64,000 bases of DNA from Pontibacter kalidii (GCF_026278245.1 NZ_CP111079.1:4453501-4517500); one strand, 5' to 3'; shown: positions 17,231 through 25,993, numbered from the stretch's first letter. Numbers and translations: made by a program. Notes: generated from the letters alone by a model not told the origin.

Positions 17231-17785
17231 ATGCCCCTTTCCCTCCTCCAGCAAATCCCATACCTGGCACCGGAAGACATAGCCGCCCTGGAAATGCTAT
17301 GGCAGAAGCGGGTGCACCTGAGCCGGTATGATTTCCTGACACGGCAGGGCCAGGTGGAGCAGAACTTATACTTTGTAGCCAGTGGGGCACTACGCCTCTA
17401 TTACCCCCTCCCCGACGAGGAGATCTGCGTAGGCTTTGCTTACCCCAATACACTGGTAGTTTCTTTCCCCTCCTTCGTAGCCGGCAAACCATCCGATTAT
17501 TACATACAGGCCCTCCGGAAAAGCGAGCTGCTCGGCATCAGTAAAAATGATTTTATGCAGCTGGTAGAGGAGCGCCCCCACATCAAGCGCTTCTGGTACG
17601 AGCAGTTGGAAAAGGCGCTGTTGGGCAAGATAGAGCGGGAAGTGGATTTGCTGCTGCCTGAGCCGGAGCAACGCCTGCAGCGCGTACTGCAGCGCAGTCC
17701 GCACCTGTTCCAGCACATCCCCAAAAAGTATATTGCCTCCTACCTGCGCATGTCACCGGAGACGCTGAGCAGGCTGAAGATATAA
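17231..17785 (+). CDS. Crp/Fnr-family regulator (cyclic-nucleotide-binding-domain protein)
   Basis: 184 residues. Residues 15-115 form a cNMP-binding beta-roll (HLSRYDFLTRQGQVEQNLYFVASGALRLYY), followed by a dimerisation helix and a short C-terminal helix-turn-helix (FQHIPKKYIASYLRMSPETLSRL) typical of Bacteroidota Crp-like proteins. The ligand residues of E. coli CRP are not all kept, so the effector is unknown. It starts 5 bases after the SRA-HNH gene; whether it regulates that gene or was simply the old neighbour of acyP cannot be told. Confidence 0.9.
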   Translation: MPLSLLQQIPYLAPEDIAALEMLWQKRVHLSRYDFLTRQGQVEQNLYFVASGALRLYYPLPDEEICVGFAYPNTLVVSFPSFVAGKPSDYYIQALRKSELLGISKNDFMQLVEERPHIKRFWYEQLEKALLGKIEREVDLLLPEPEQRLQRVLQRSPHLFQHIPKKYIASYLRMSPETLSRLKI

Positions 17786-17805
17786 AACTTGATTCCTGTC
17801 AAGGA

Positions 17806-17833
17806 TTGGTGCGTATAACCTGCTGTACCTTTG
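17806..17833 (+). promoter_or_regulatory. Bacteroidota-type promoter for the DinB-like gene
   Basis: A TTG at 17806-17808 and TACCTTTG at 17826-17833 are 17 bases apart, fitting the TTTG-N17-23-TAnnTTTG consensus of Bacteroidota primary sigma factors. Transcription would begin near 17838, leaving a short leader before the ATG at 17852. Confidence 0.65.
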
Positions 17834-17851
17834 GGCTGTACACTTAAAACT

Positions 17852-18415
17852 ATGATCGCCATGACCACACTGGAACAACTTTCCCAAATTACCAGAGGCT
17901 TATACAAAACCGTAGCGGAGGAATTCGCTTCGCTGAGCCTGGTGGACCTTAACTACAAACCTGCCCCCGATAGCTGGAGCATGCTGGAGTGCCTGGAGCA
18001 CCTGAACCGCTATAGCCGCTATTATAACCCGGCCCTGGCTAAAGCCATTGCCCAGAACTCCGCCGGAAGCTACGTGCAAAGTATAACTTACAGTTGGCTG
18101 GGCAAGAAGTCGCTGGAGATGGTGCGGCCGCAGAACATGAAGAAGCACAAGACCGTGAAGCACATGAACCCCAACAACAGCCAGCTGACCCGCGCCACCA
18201 TAGAAGAGTTTTTGCAGCAACAGCAGGAGTTACTGCAACTGATTCACGATGCGGGCAAGGTAAACCTGAACAGGAAGGCGGTGCCGGTGGAGTTCTTCAA
18301 GCTGCTGAAACTGCGGACAGGGGAGACGCTGGAGTTTGTAGTGGCCCACCAGGAGCGGCATGTGCAGCAGGCGCTTCGGGTAAAGCAGCAACTTACCAGC
18401 CAGGCGGCTGCTTAA
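17852..18415 (+). CDS. DinB-like family protein
   Basis: About 187 residues from the ATG at 17852 (a second ATG is at 17861). A four-helix-bundle DinB/YfiT-type protein: the N-terminal SWSMLECLEHLNRYSRYY carries the first metal-ligand histidine, and VAHQERHVQQALRV carries the C-terminal HxxxH pair. Members bind a divalent metal and include thiol transferases that use bacillithiol or similar; a bacillithiol link would fit the ytxJ gene elsewhere here, but is inference. A TTG 21 bases upstream is less likely as start because it would overlap the promoter. Confidence 0.85.
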   Translation: MIAMTTLEQLSQITRGLYKTVAEEFASLSLVDLNYKPAPDSWSMLECLEHLNRYSRYYNPALAKAIAQNSAGSYVQSITYSWLGKKSLEMVRPQNMKKHKTVKHMNPNNSQLTRATIEEFLQQQQELLQLIHDAGKVNLNRKAVPVEFFKLLKLRTGETLEFVVAHQERHVQQALRVKQQLTSQAAA

Positions 18416-18421
18416 GCAAGT

Positions 18422-19858
18422 CTATACTTCAATCGTATCGAAGCTTACCTGCACCTCCTGCTTCTGGCCGGTATGTATATCAATAGTAAACAACTGATGG
18501 CTGTTGGTGCTGGTTACCCAGAGCTGCCCATTCAGGAAGATGATGTCGTTGGGCTCGTGGAGGCCATCAGTCAAGGTACGCACCCGGCGGCGCTGCACGT
18601 CCAGTACCTTTACCTTGCCATTATAGGTGTCGGCAATGTACACATCGCTGTCAATTACCTCCAGGCCTACGCAGTGCTGCAGCAGCGCATCGTCGGTGTA
18701 GCCGTCCACATCCCCGAAATCAAACAGGCCGCGCCCGAGCGGCGTCAGCACCATGCCTGTTTCGGTGTTTACGGTGCGGATGGCGCTGGCCTCGGCATCG
18801 GCTATGTAGAGCACCGGGCCTTTATGAGCCAGGCCGCTGGGCTGGTTAAAGGCAGCCTGAAGTAAAGGCCCATCCGTGAGCGCCTCGCGGCCGCTGCCGG
18901 CGTAACGGTATACTTTTTCGGAGGCTAAGTCCATGCGCAGGATCTGGTGGTTACCGGCATTGGCGATGTAGAGGTGTTCGCCCAATACAAGCAGGTCCCA
19001 GGGGCTGTTGGGGTTCACGGGCTCGTCCAGCTTGTCGTCCAGGAAGTAGTAGGCCAGTTCCCCGGTGCCGGCTGCAGTGCTTACCTGCTTTGCCTCCAGG
19101 TCAACCTTTCGGATGGCATTGTTCTTAGCGTCGGCCACGTAAAGTATGTTCCGGAACAGCGCCAGGCCGTGCGGCTCGTAAAAGGTAGCCTCGGCATAGT
19201 TACCATTATCGAAGCCCTGAGCGCCGCTGCCGATGGTCTCCAGCACCTGCCCCTGCTGGTTTAGCTTTAAGATGCGGTTATGGCCGCTGTCGGAGAGGTA
19301 GATGTTGCCTTCAGCGTCGTTGATGAGCTTAGACGGGAAGTATAGATCAGCCTCCTGCCGCGGCGCATGCTCCACGTGGAAACGTATCGGCTCGCGGTTC
19401 AGTTGGTCTTTGTGCTCCTCTAGCAGTTGCTCAAGGTATGGCTTTACGGTAGCATACACATTTTCCCCGGCATGTTGCCCGATCACCTTGCCGTTTGGGT
19501 CTATCAATACGGTAGTAGGCCAGGCGCGCACGCCGTACTGGTTCCAGATCCTATAGTCGGCATCGTTCACCACCGGGTGCTCAACCCCGAATTTGCGGAT
19601 GGCCTGCAGGATGGTCTCGTTCTGCTTTTCAGCATCGAACTTGGCAGAATGGATGCCGACCACCACCAGCACATCGGCATACTCCTCCTCCAGCCGCTTC
19701 AGGTCAGGCACAATGTGCTGGCAGTTAATGCAGCCAAAGGTCCAGAAGTCGAGCAGTACGATCTTGCCTGCAAAGTCCTTAATAGACCAACTCCTGTCGG
19801 TGTTGAGCCAGCCGTAATCAGTGTTTATCTCTGGTGCGTTTACGCGTCCGGTAAGCAT
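18422..19858 (-). CDS. Thioredoxin-like/NHL-repeat protein (NHLRC2-like)
   Basis: 478 residues from the ATG at 19858. The N-terminal 150 residues form a thioredoxin-like domain with a CINC active site in WTFGCINCQHIVPDL and the cis-Pro loop AWPTTVLIDPNG. The rest is a six-bladed NHL beta-propeller (repeated NxILK/IRKVD and GLAL motifs such as DSGHNRILKLN and ADAKNNAIRKVD). Same architecture as human NHLRC2. No signal peptide, so probably cytoplasmic; role is not known in bacteria. The frame is open for another 43 codons upstream, but that part reads through spacer sequence and into the inverted repeat, so 19858 is preferred. Confidence 0.87.
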   Translation of the reverse strand: MLTGRVNAPEINTDYGWLNTDRSWSIKDFAGKIVLLDFWTFGCINCQHIVPDLKRLEEEYADVLVVVGIHSAKFDAEKQNETILQAIRKFGVEHPVVNDADYRIWNQYGVRAWPTTVLIDPNGKVIGQHAGENVYATVKPYLEQLLEEHKDQLNREPIRFHVEHAPRQEADLYFPSKLINDAEGNIYLSDSGHNRILKLNQQGQVLETIGSGAQGFDNGNYAEATFYEPHGLALFRNILYVADAKNNAIRKVDLEAKQVSTAAGTGELAYYFLDDKLDEPVNPNSPWDLLVLGEHLYIANAGNHQILRMDLASEKVYRYAGSGREALTDGPLLQAAFNQPSGLAHKGPVLYIADAEASAIRTVNTETGMVLTPLGRGLFDFGDVDGYTDDALLQHCVGLEVIDSDVYIADTYNGKVKVLDVQRRRVRTLTDGLHEPNDIIFLNGQLWVTSTNSHQLFTIDIHTGQKQEVQVSFDTIEV

Positions 19859-19978
19859 AGTATAAAGTATGTTTTCGTGGTTGAAGGGTGCTATAGTTGT
19901 TACAGGTTTGGGAGGTGTTTTGTTTACCCCTCTCCAGCTCTTCTCTAAAAGCAGGGGAGGGAGTTTCCCGTTATGGAA

Positions 19979-20510
19979 TCCAACCACCCCTACCCCTCCT
20001 TGAAGGAGGGGAGTCTGTAATTGCTCCTACCAAAGTATAAGTTTTATAGCTGCCGGGAGGGGAGCTATACTTGCCACACACCCTGTCATCTCGAGCAGGG
20101 CGAGAGATCTATCCGGAGTTCTATAGAGATCTCTCCCAAAGGTCGAGATGATAAATAGCAGTGGCTATCGAACCTGTTCCCAGTCCTTGGGTGGAGCGCC
20201 TTGTGAGATCCGGTGCCCGCAGGGCAGCGCCTTGGCGCAGGAGGGAACACAGCGCGATGCCAAAGGACGAGCCCTCGCGGGCTTGAGCGAGCCAAAGTGG
20301 ACTATGGAACAAGTTGGTTGTAGAGCCTAGGATCAGCGGCAGCTAGAAAGGATAGCTTGTATCCAGTTGCAGAAAACAGCGGCTATGGGAATGTAGCCCA
20401 AGTATGAAGGATGGCTCTGCGAGCCAGTCGGGTTGAAAACCCAACGAAAAAAGGACACGGGCTGCAAGCCCGCGCCAGCGATAGGTATGAAGTATAAACC
20501 AGCAAGTGTA
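19979..20510 (-). repeat. Left arm of the 532-bp inverted repeat around nuoABC (mosaic repeat copy 3)
   Basis: Compared by eye base for base, this arm is the reverse complement of 22487-23018 with no length difference and only a few mismatches, all near the nuo-facing end (around 20487-20511). It contains the full mosaic block (CTTCAAGGAGGGG, AGAGATCTCTCC, CCAGTCCTTGG, GCACCGGATC words, CGCGAGGGC) and one two-hairpin module (20424-20478). Together with a second, more diverged module at 20539-20596 it fills the 798-bp divergent gap between the NHL gene and nuoA. Short open frames inside both arms are identical only because the DNA is. Confidence 0.92.
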
Positions 20511-20538
20511 GCCAAAGTATAAAGTATGGCTTCTCAAG

Positions 20539-20596
20539 CCAATCGAGTTACAAACCCGACCTCATCGTAGGACACAAGTCTGAAGACTTACCCCAG
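20539..20596 (-). repeat. Two-hairpin intergenic module
   Basis: Minus-strand copy: CTGGGGT-AAGTCT-TC-AGACTT-GTGTCCT, spacer, then TCGGGTT-TGT-AACTCGA-TTGG. Stem 1 is perfect; stem 2 has one G-T. It lies just upstream of the nuoA promoter, outside the 532-bp arm. Confidence 0.75.
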
Positions 20597-20629
20597 AAAG
20601 GTAGGTGGGGTATTCCCACAATTTTATCG

Positions 20630-20637
20630 TAATTTTG
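20630..20637 (+). promoter_or_regulatory. Probable -7 box of the nuoABC promoter
   Basis: TAATTTTG fits TAnnTTTG and lies 20 bases before the nuoA ATG. No good TTG element is seen at the right distance, so the assignment is tentative. It is inside the segment bounded by the inverted repeats, so it would move with nuoABC on inversion. Confidence 0.5.
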
Positions 20638-20656
20638 CCTAAACAGCTGCAGCACA

Positions 20657-21166
20657 ATGGCAGAAAACTATACATCAGATTTCGGAACCATCCTGCTCTT
20701 TCTGGTGGGCGGGGCTATTTTTGTGGTCATCGGCCTGCTTACCGCCAGGATAATCCGCCCGAGCAGGCCTAACCCGGAGAAGCTGACCACTTATGAGTCC
20801 GGGGAGGAGCCGATTGGCAATGCCTGGGTGCAGTTTAACCCGCGCTTTTACGTGGTGGCACTCATCTTTATCATCTTTGATGTGGAGCTGGCCTTCCTGT
20901 TCCCGTGGGCCACAGTATTCGGGCGCAGGGATTTAATAGAGGCCACAGACGGTGTCTGGGGATGGTTTTCGCTCGTAGAAATGTTCATCTTTATAGGCGT
21001 GCTGGTGCTGGGACTAGCCTACGCCTGGGCTAAGGGACATTTAGACTGGATAAAGCCCAAGCCTATACTTCCGCAAAGCCGCTCTAAAATACCGACGGAT
21101 GTATACCAGCGTGTGAACGAGCGGAAGTATGAACTAAGAAAGCCACAGCAGCAGGAGGGAGAATAA
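20657..21166 (+). CDS. nuoA: NADH-quinone oxidoreductase subunit A
   Basis: 169 residues, membrane subunit of complex I next to the quinone site. Three transmembrane helices are clear ([56 protein letters not shown]). The conserved loop [20 protein letters not shown] and acidic [11 protein letters not shown] are the family hallmarks. The C-terminal 40 residues form a basic cytoplasmic tail longer than in E. coli. First gene of a three-gene nuo unit; 3 bases separate it from nuoB. Confidence 0.96.
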   Translation: MAENYTSDFGTILLFLVGGAIFVVIGLLTARIIRPSRPNPEKLTTYESGEEPIGNAWVQFNPRFYVVALIFIIFDVELAFLFPWATVFGRRDLIEATDGVWGWFSLVEMFIFIGVLVLGLAYAWAKGHLDWIKPKPILPQSRSKIPTDVYQRVNERKYELRKPQQQEGE

Positions 21167-21169
21167 CAG

Positions 21170-21727
21170 ATGAATTTACCACAGGATAAGACGGGAGAAG
21201 GCGGCGTAGTGATCACCAAGCTCGACGATCTGCTCAACTGGGCACGACTGACCTCGCTGTTCCCGATGGGCTTTGGTCTGGCGTGCTGCGCCATTGAGAT
21301 GATGGGTGCTTATGCCTCAGGCTACGACCTGGACCGCTTCGGCATTATCCCGCGTGCCTCTCCACGTCAGTCGGACGTGATGATTGTGGCCGGTACGGTT
21401 ACCTTTAAGATGGCCGACCGCGTGCGCCGCCTCTACGAGCAGATGCCCGAACCGCGTTATGTAATATCCATGGGAAGCTGCTCTAACTGCGGCGGCCCGT
21501 ACTGGGAGCACGGCTACCATGTGGTAAAGGGCGTGGACAGAATCATTCCGGTGGATGTGTACGTGCCGGGCTGCCCGCCAAGGCCGGAGGCGCTGATCGG
21601 CGGTTTCCTGAAGCTACAGGAAATCATCCGCCAGGAAACCATACGCGCCCCAAGAGCCGTGCAGCAGATTATGGCGAAGCGTGCGCAGCAAGGCCAGCCG
21701 GTGGCTGATGCTGATAAATTATCCTAA
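21170..21727 (+). CDS. nuoB: NADH-quinone oxidoreductase subunit B
   Basis: 185 residues; the peripheral subunit carrying the terminal iron-sulfur cluster N2 that hands electrons to quinone. Cluster ligands are visible: the tandem Cys39-Cys40 ([10 protein letters not shown]), Cys104 (MGSCSNCGG) and Cys135 ([11 protein letters not shown]). No truncation. The start ATG is 3 bases after the nuoA stop region, consistent with translation from one mRNA. Confidence 0.97.
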   Translation: MNLPQDKTGEGGVVITKLDDLLNWARLTSLFPMGFGLACCAIEMMGAYASGYDLDRFGIIPRASPRQSDVMIVAGTVTFKMADRVRRLYEQMPEPRYVISMGSCSNCGGPYWEHGYHVVKGVDRIIPVDVYVPGCPPRPEALIGGFLKLQEIIRQETIRAPRAVQQIMAKRAQQGQPVADADKLS

Positions 21728-21760
21728 TTCACTCAATCGCTCATTCACTCATTCAAAATT

Positions 21761-22357
21761 ATGACTTTTGGGGAGCTACAGCAGTTTATAGAGGGGAAGT
21801 TTGGCGCAGAGGTTATACTTGATGCCAGCGCTAATGCCCTGCAGCCATACCTTATCCTTCAGCCGGAGCGACTGCCGGAGGTGTGCCTGGAGCTTCACGA
21901 TAACGAGCAAACATACTTTGATTACCTCTCCTGCCTGACAGGGATGGACAATGGACCGGAAGCCGGTACCATGGAGGTGATCTATACGTTATACTCCATC
22001 CCCTACGACCATCACCTGACGCTGAAGGTACGGGTGCCGCGTAATAACACTTCAGAGGAGGTAATTCCGCAGGTGCCTACTGTCAGCCACATCTGGCGCA
22101 CCGCCGACTGGCATGAGCGCGAGGTGTTCGATATGTTCGGCATCTACTTTAAAGACCACCCTGACATGCGCCGTATCCTCTGCGCCGCCGACTGGGAGGG
22201 CCACCCGCTCCGCAAAGACTACAAGCTGCAGGAGTACTATCACGGCATCAAGGTCCCGTTCGACCAGCACAACGAGCTCAACGGTTTTAAAGGTGAGCCG
22301 CAGTGGATGGTGGGGCAGCCCACGCCTTTTTCGGATAAGCGGGAGAAGCCGGAGTAG
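21761..22357 (+). CDS. nuoC: NADH-quinone oxidoreductase subunit C
   Basis: 198 residues; the 30-kDa-type subunit of the hydrophilic arm. The signature WHEREVFDMFGIYFKDHPDM followed by GHPLRKDY is intact. It is a separate NuoC, not the NuoCD fusion of E. coli. In most Bacteroidota nuoD follows directly; here the nuo run stops, and nuoD is 6.7 kb further on. The C-terminus ends 36 bases before a two-hairpin module and 130 before the right repeat arm. Confidence 0.95.
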   Translation: MTFGELQQFIEGKFGAEVILDASANALQPYLILQPERLPEVCLELHDNEQTYFDYLSCLTGMDNGPEAGTMEVIYTLYSIPYDHHLTLKVRVPRNNTSEEVIPQVPTVSHIWRTADWHEREVFDMFGIYFKDHPDMRRILCAADWEGHPLRKDYKLQEYYHGIKVPFDQHNELNGFKGEPQWMVGQPTPFSDKREKPE

Positions 22358-22393
22358 TGTCGGTGTCGTTCTGGTTATACCTTCCCATTCTTT

Positions 22394-22451
22394 CTGGCGC
22401 AAGTCTTCAGGCTTGTGTCTTACTATGGTATCGAGTCTCTGACTCGACTGG
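22394..22451 (+). repeat. Two-hairpin intergenic module
   Basis: Plus-strand copy: CTGGCGC-AAGTCT-TC-AGGCTT-GTGTCTT, spacer, then TCGAGTC-TCT-GACTCGA-CTGG. Stem 1 keeps pairing through one T-G. Immediately after nuoC. Confidence 0.78.
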
Positions 22452-22486
22452 CTTGAAAGCCAAATATTATACTTAAGCTATACTTT

Positions 22487-23018
22487 TATACTTGCTGGTT
22501 TATACCTCATATCTATCGCTGGCGCGGGCTTGCAGCCCGTGTCCTTTTTTCGTTGGGTTTTCAACCCGACTGGCTCGCAGAGCCATCCTTCATACTTGGG
22601 CTACATTCCCATAGCCGCTGTTTTCTGCAACTGGATACAAGCTATCCTTTCTAGCTGCCGCTGATCCTAGGCTCTACAACCAACTTGTTCCATAGTCCAC
22701 TTTGGCTCGCTCAAGCCCGCGAGGGCTCGTCCTTTGGCATCGCGCTGTGTTCCCTCCTGCGCCAAGGCGCTGCCCTGCGGGCACCGGATCTCACAAGGCG
22801 CTCCACCCAAGGACTGGGAACAGGTTCGATAGCCACTGCTATTTATCATCTCGACCTTTGGGAGAGATCTCTATAGAACTCCGGATAGATCTCTCGCCCT
22901 GCTCGAGATGACAGGGTGTGTGGCAAGTATAGCTCCCCTCCCGGCAGCTATAAAACTTATACTTTGGTAGGAGCAATTACAGACTCCCCTCCTTCAAGGA
23001 GGGGTAGGGGTGGTTGGA
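22487..23018 (+). repeat. Right arm of the 532-bp inverted repeat around nuoABC (mosaic repeat copy 4)
   Basis: Reverse complement of 19979-20510 with equal length. It holds one two-hairpin module (22519-22573; CGGGCT-TGC-AGCCCG, TTGGGTT-TT-CAACCCGA), then the long block with GCGAGGGCTCGTCC, GCATCGCGCTGTGTTCCC, GGCGCTCCACCCAAGGACTG, AGAGATCTCTATAGAACTCC and CCTCCTTCAAGGAGGGG. After it (23019-23070) comes CTCCCTCCCCTGTTCTTAGG, a further module shared with the copy at 36305 and 12470. The spacer is convergent between nuoC and the prohibitin gene; no gene is seen in it. Confidence 0.92.
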
Positions 23019-23074
23019 CCCGATACTAGCTCCCTCCCCTGTTCTTAGGGGAGGGTTGGGGAGGGGTTGGAAAC

Positions 23075-23105
23075 AAAAAAAGCCGCCGGTTATACTTCCG
23101 GCGGC
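23075..23105 (-). terminator. Intrinsic terminator after the prohibitin gene
   Basis: An 8-bp GC stem (23082-23089 with 23098-23105, GCCGCCGG) with an 8-base loop, followed on the minus strand by seven T (23075-23081 as A). Confidence 0.82.
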
Positions 23106-23126
23106 CTCTGATTTTATACGTTATAC

Positions 23127-23927
23127 TTACTGCACATTCTTAAAAAAGGTGGGCGAGTTGCCGTAGAGCGGAGTTTTGCCGTCCCACTTCTCGATGAACT
23201 GCTGCTGGATGAGCAACGGTGTGAGGGTGCGCTGGCGCAGCTCGTTGGCGCGGGCTTCGGCCTCGGCTTCTACTATCTTCTTGCGGGCCTGGGCCTCGGC
23301 TACCTTCAGTTCATTCTCTACCTGCATGGCTTGCTGCACGGCCTTGTTTTTCAGGTTCACAGCCTGCACAATTACCTCGGGGTACTGCAGACCACTTGTC
23401 ATCTGCTCCAGTTCGAAGCCTTCCTTACGCAGGGCATTGTCAAGCGCTATCTGTACCTTGTCTTCAAAGCTCTGGCGGTTCGAGATGATGCTGTCGGTGC
23501 TATACTGGTTGAACTGGATGCGGAAAGCATCGCGGGTGTAGTTAAAAAGCGTTGTCTTGGTGATCAGCTCAATGTCTTTGCGGTACTTGGCAAAGATCCT
23601 GGGGCTCTCGCCGGGCGTCACCCGGAAGGAAATAGTCGGGTCTACGGTAAAAACGGAGCCGTCCTTCGCGTTCACGGTAAAGGCCGGGTAATCCACCGTC
23701 TGCACAAAGGTTGGGAACTGGAAAACCTCCTCGGTGAAGGGGTTGTACCACACGCGGCCGGTTACCAGGTTCACGTCCTGCACACCTTTGTCGGTGCCGT
23801 AGAGTTTTACGAGTATCCCCTCATGGCCTGCATCAATGCGGGTGCAGGATTTCATGGCACTGATGGAGAGCACAAGTATTAGTATGAAGCTAAGGCTCCA
23901 GGTCATGAGCTGACGGGCGTTGTTCAT
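23127..23927 (-). CDS. Prohibitin/SPFH-family membrane protein
   Basis: 266 residues. One N-terminal membrane anchor (LSFILILVLSISAMKSC) followed by an SPFH domain (GHEGILVKLYG, then VVWYNPF-like and FTVDPTISFRV segments) and a long coiled coil rich in Ala/Glu/Lys (ENELKVAEAQARKKIVEAEA) as in prohibitins. Such proteins form ring-like membrane scaffolds; bacterial role is unclear. It is co-directional with a small two-helix membrane protein 3 bases upstream, probably one operon, ending at a terminator. Confidence 0.9.
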   Translation of the reverse strand: MNNARQLMTWSLSFILILVLSISAMKSCTRIDAGHEGILVKLYGTDKGVQDVNLVTGRVWYNPFTEEVFQFPTFVQTVDYPAFTVNAKDGSVFTVDPTISFRVTPGESPRIFAKYRKDIELITKTTLFNYTRDAFRIQFNQYSTDSIISNRQSFEDKVQIALDNALRKEGFELEQMTSGLQYPEVIVQAVNLKNKAVQQAMQVENELKVAEAQARKKIVEAEAEARANELRQRTLTPLLIQQQFIEKWDGKTPLYGNSPTFFKNVQ

Positions 23928-23930
23928 TTG

Positions 23931-24119
23931 CTAAGCTTTAAGTTTGTTGATAGAAAGACGGATGACGAAGAAATTGGCGATGACGAGCACCAGCAACAGT
24001 CCCAAGCCGATGGCTACTTTCAAGTCGGAAGGCTGGCGCACCAGCGAGGCAACTTCTGTGAATGTAAGTATATCGACCAGGAGCAACAGGCCGAGAAGTA
24101 TAAAGTAGGGAAGTTTCAT
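23931..24119 (-). CDS. Small two-helix membrane protein upstream of prohibitin
   Basis: 62 residues with two transmembrane stretches (YFILLGLLLLVDILTF and VAIGLGLLLVLVIANFFVI) and a short basic tail. The stop lies 3 bases before the prohibitin start, so the two are translationally linked; I do not recognise a family. It could modulate the SPFH complex, by position only. Confidence 0.65.
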   Translation of the reverse strand: MKLPYFILLGLLLLVDILTFTEVASLVRQPSDLKVAIGLGLLLVLVIANFFVIRLSINKLKA

Positions 24120-24153
24120 GAGCGGGTGGTATTCAAAATGTTAGTCTGGCTGA

Positions 24154-24591
24154 TCAATTCTTATGGAGTAAAAAAACAAGATACTCAGATCCAGTAGCGT
24201 AAGCTACAGGGACATAATACTTCACCTGTTCTTCAGTTTCCTCAACTACTGTATACCTGATGCCATCAATCATTAACTCTTTCGTTTCCCGGTTATAGGA
24301 ATAAGACAGGGATTTAGTTGCTGGCTCATTGTTGCTGCACTTATTTGTTCCCTGATTGATAGTTAGCGTACCCTTGGAATCAAAACGGTAAGTATCATCC
24401 TGCTGGCAGGTGAATACAGCAGAATATCTTATACTCCCATACGGACCGGAAGCTGGATTTTTATCCTGCATTCCTGGTTTCCAGGTGGTCGAACGCAGAA
24501 TGTCTGCCGTTACATCATCTTTTTTGCAGGAGCTAAAGAAGAGCATGGCAACCAGGGCAAAGCCCCACAGGCATGCTATAGTTTGTTTCAT
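24154..24591 (-). CDS. Putative lipoprotein, lipocalin-like
   Basis: 145 residues. Signal and lipobox are clear (ALVAMLFFSSCKKDD: the cysteine followed by KKDD is the usual Bacteroidota lipoprotein start, here with Lys-Lys-Asp-Asp tether). The mature protein has a short beta-rich pattern with WKPG and YRFDSKGTLTI segments, like Bacteroidota lipocalin-like domains. Two cysteines (TCQQDD and NKCSNN) may pair. Lower GC than the nuo genes. Function unknown. Confidence 0.75.
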   Translation of the reverse strand: MKQTIACLWGFALVAMLFFSSCKKDDVTADILRSTTWKPGMQDKNPASGPYGSIRYSAVFTCQQDDTYRFDSKGTLTINQGTNKCSNNEPATKSLSYSYNRETKELMIDGIRYTVVEETEEQVKYYVPVAYATGSEYLVFLLHKN

Positions 24592-24921
24592 TTAGATAGG
24601 GGTTTATGGGTGCTCAAGCTGTAACCAATATTTAAATTCCTGTTCTGCTCTTGTATCGTCTATGGTTTAAAAGCATAAAATATCAGCCACCCTTAGATTA
24701 CAACCAGGAATTAAGCCTGCATTTACGAATATACTATATATTATCCTGTCTATATAATTTCTATTTGGCAAAATATGCCATTTGGCACAACTTTAGCGCG
24801 AGCTACTGTAAACAGCACTGCATCATTCCTTCCTCCCAAGCGTTGTTCCATAGGTAACTAAGCTTTGGGCGGGCGCATCCTTGAAGCGTAATCCGTTGCA
24901 AGTGCCTTAAGTTGCTGCTCC
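24592..24921. other. 330-bp spacer without recognised features
   Basis: A/T-rich in its first two thirds (about 24640-24790), with a small inverted word TTTGGCAAAATATGCCATTTGGC around 24762. No open frame with family similarity, no terminator and no copy of the mosaic repeat were found. It should hold the promoter of the minus-strand lipoprotein gene at 24591. Confidence 0.5.
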
Positions 24922-25884
24922 TCACGTTAGCGTTAGTACCACATTACCCGTTTTTTGCCCTGTCTCCACATACCTGTAAGCTTCCACGATTTGCTCTAAA
25001 GTATAGCTTCGGTCCAGCACCGGCTTAAATTGCTTTTGCTCTACCAACTGCTTCAGGAACTCTACATCTGCTTTGCTGATGGAGGGAATCGGAAACAGCA
25101 CCTTTTTACCCCGCCTTAGCGGCGTTAGCAGGGTCAGGTAGATATTTTCCCAGTTCTTGCCGAGTTCTGTGGAGATGTAAACGCCCTTTTCCGTCAGCAC
25201 CGGTTTGCAATGCCCGAACGATGTTTTCCCGACGGCATCGAACACAACACTATACTTGCGGCCTGCCTGGGCATAATCTTCCTGCGTGTAATCAATAACC
25301 ACATCGGCTCCCAGGGATCTGACGAGGGATACATGCCGGGTATGGCATATGGCCGTTACGTGCGCCCCAAAGTGTTTGAGCAGCTGCACCGCCGCCGAGC
25401 CAATAGCGCCCGTTGCCCCATACACCAGCACCGCTTGCCCGCTTTTCACTTTTGCTGCCCGGATGTGGCCCAGGGCATAGTGCGCTCCTTCTGTGATCGG
25501 GGCAGCTTCTTCGTAGGACAGGCCCTCGGGCATGGTCGTGAAGGCGTCGTTTTCGGCCAATGTCATGTACTGGCCGTGTCCGCCGCACTTCTTGTCGTTA
25601 TAGCCGAACACTTTTTCCCCAACTTTTACGGCTTTCACCGCCTTGCCCACCGCCTCTACCTGGCCGGCGAATTCACAGCCAAGTGTTTTGTAGTTAGGCC
25701 GGAGCAGGCCGCTCCAGAACCTGGAGATGAAATATTCGGCGCTTCGGAAACCGCTGTCGGTGCGGTTAACGGTAGAGGCGTAGACTCGGATCAGCACCTC
25801 GTTTTCCTTAGGTTCAGGCTTGGGAACCTCCTTTATACTTACCACTTCTGGTGGCCCGTACCGGGTATGTACTGCTGCTTTCAT
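24922..25884 (-). CDS. Medium-chain NAD(P)-dependent alcohol dehydrogenase / quinone oxidoreductase-like
   Basis: 320 residues from the ATG at 25884 (MKAAVHTRYGPPEVV), the standard start of this family; the frame is open for 21 more codons upstream but those look non-coding. N-terminal GroES-like fold (GCEFAGQVEAVGKAVKAVKVGEKVFGY), Rossmann motif VYGATGAIGSAAVQ, and the downstream DVVIDYTQEDY. The structural zinc cysteines of true alcohol dehydrogenases are missing, so it groups with zeta-crystallin/quinone-reductase-like enzymes. Substrate not known; a stress or detoxification role is plausible. Confidence 0.88.
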   Translation of the reverse strand: MKAAVHTRYGPPEVVSIKEVPKPEPKENEVLIRVYASTVNRTDSGFRSAEYFISRFWSGLLRPNYKTLGCEFAGQVEAVGKAVKAVKVGEKVFGYNDKKCGGHGQYMTLAENDAFTTMPEGLSYEEAAPITEGAHYALGHIRAAKVKSGQAVLVYGATGAIGSAAVQLLKHFGAHVTAICHTRHVSLVRSLGADVVIDYTQEDYAQAGRKYSVVFDAVGKTSFGHCKPVLTEKGVYISTELGKNWENIYLTLLTPLRRGKKVLFPIPSISKADVEFLKQLVEQKQFKPVLDRSYTLEQIVEAYRYVETGQKTGNVVLTLT

Positions 25885-25993
25885 GATGTGTGAAGTATAG
25901 GGGGGTGATTTTATACTTGTCGGCAAAGCACTCGACTCCGTGGTCAAGCGAGCTTGGAAGAAAAGGTAAGCTGATCACTTGCTGGCGCGAACT

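Noticed and set aside
19859..19987. Upstream extension of the thioredoxin/NHL protein
   Set aside because: The extra 43 codons read through spacer and the first bases of the repeat arm and are not part of the conserved protein.
20086..20330. Short open frames in the left inverted-repeat arm, identical to those at 22667-22911
   Set aside because: They are identical only because the two DNA arms are identical, exist in several overlapping frames on both strands, have no start context, and decay in the more diverged repeat copies. Not genes.
22828..22842. GGTTCGATAGCC resembling a tRNA T-loop
   Set aside because: No acceptor or anticodon arm can be folded around it, and the word is part of the mosaic repeat at every copy.
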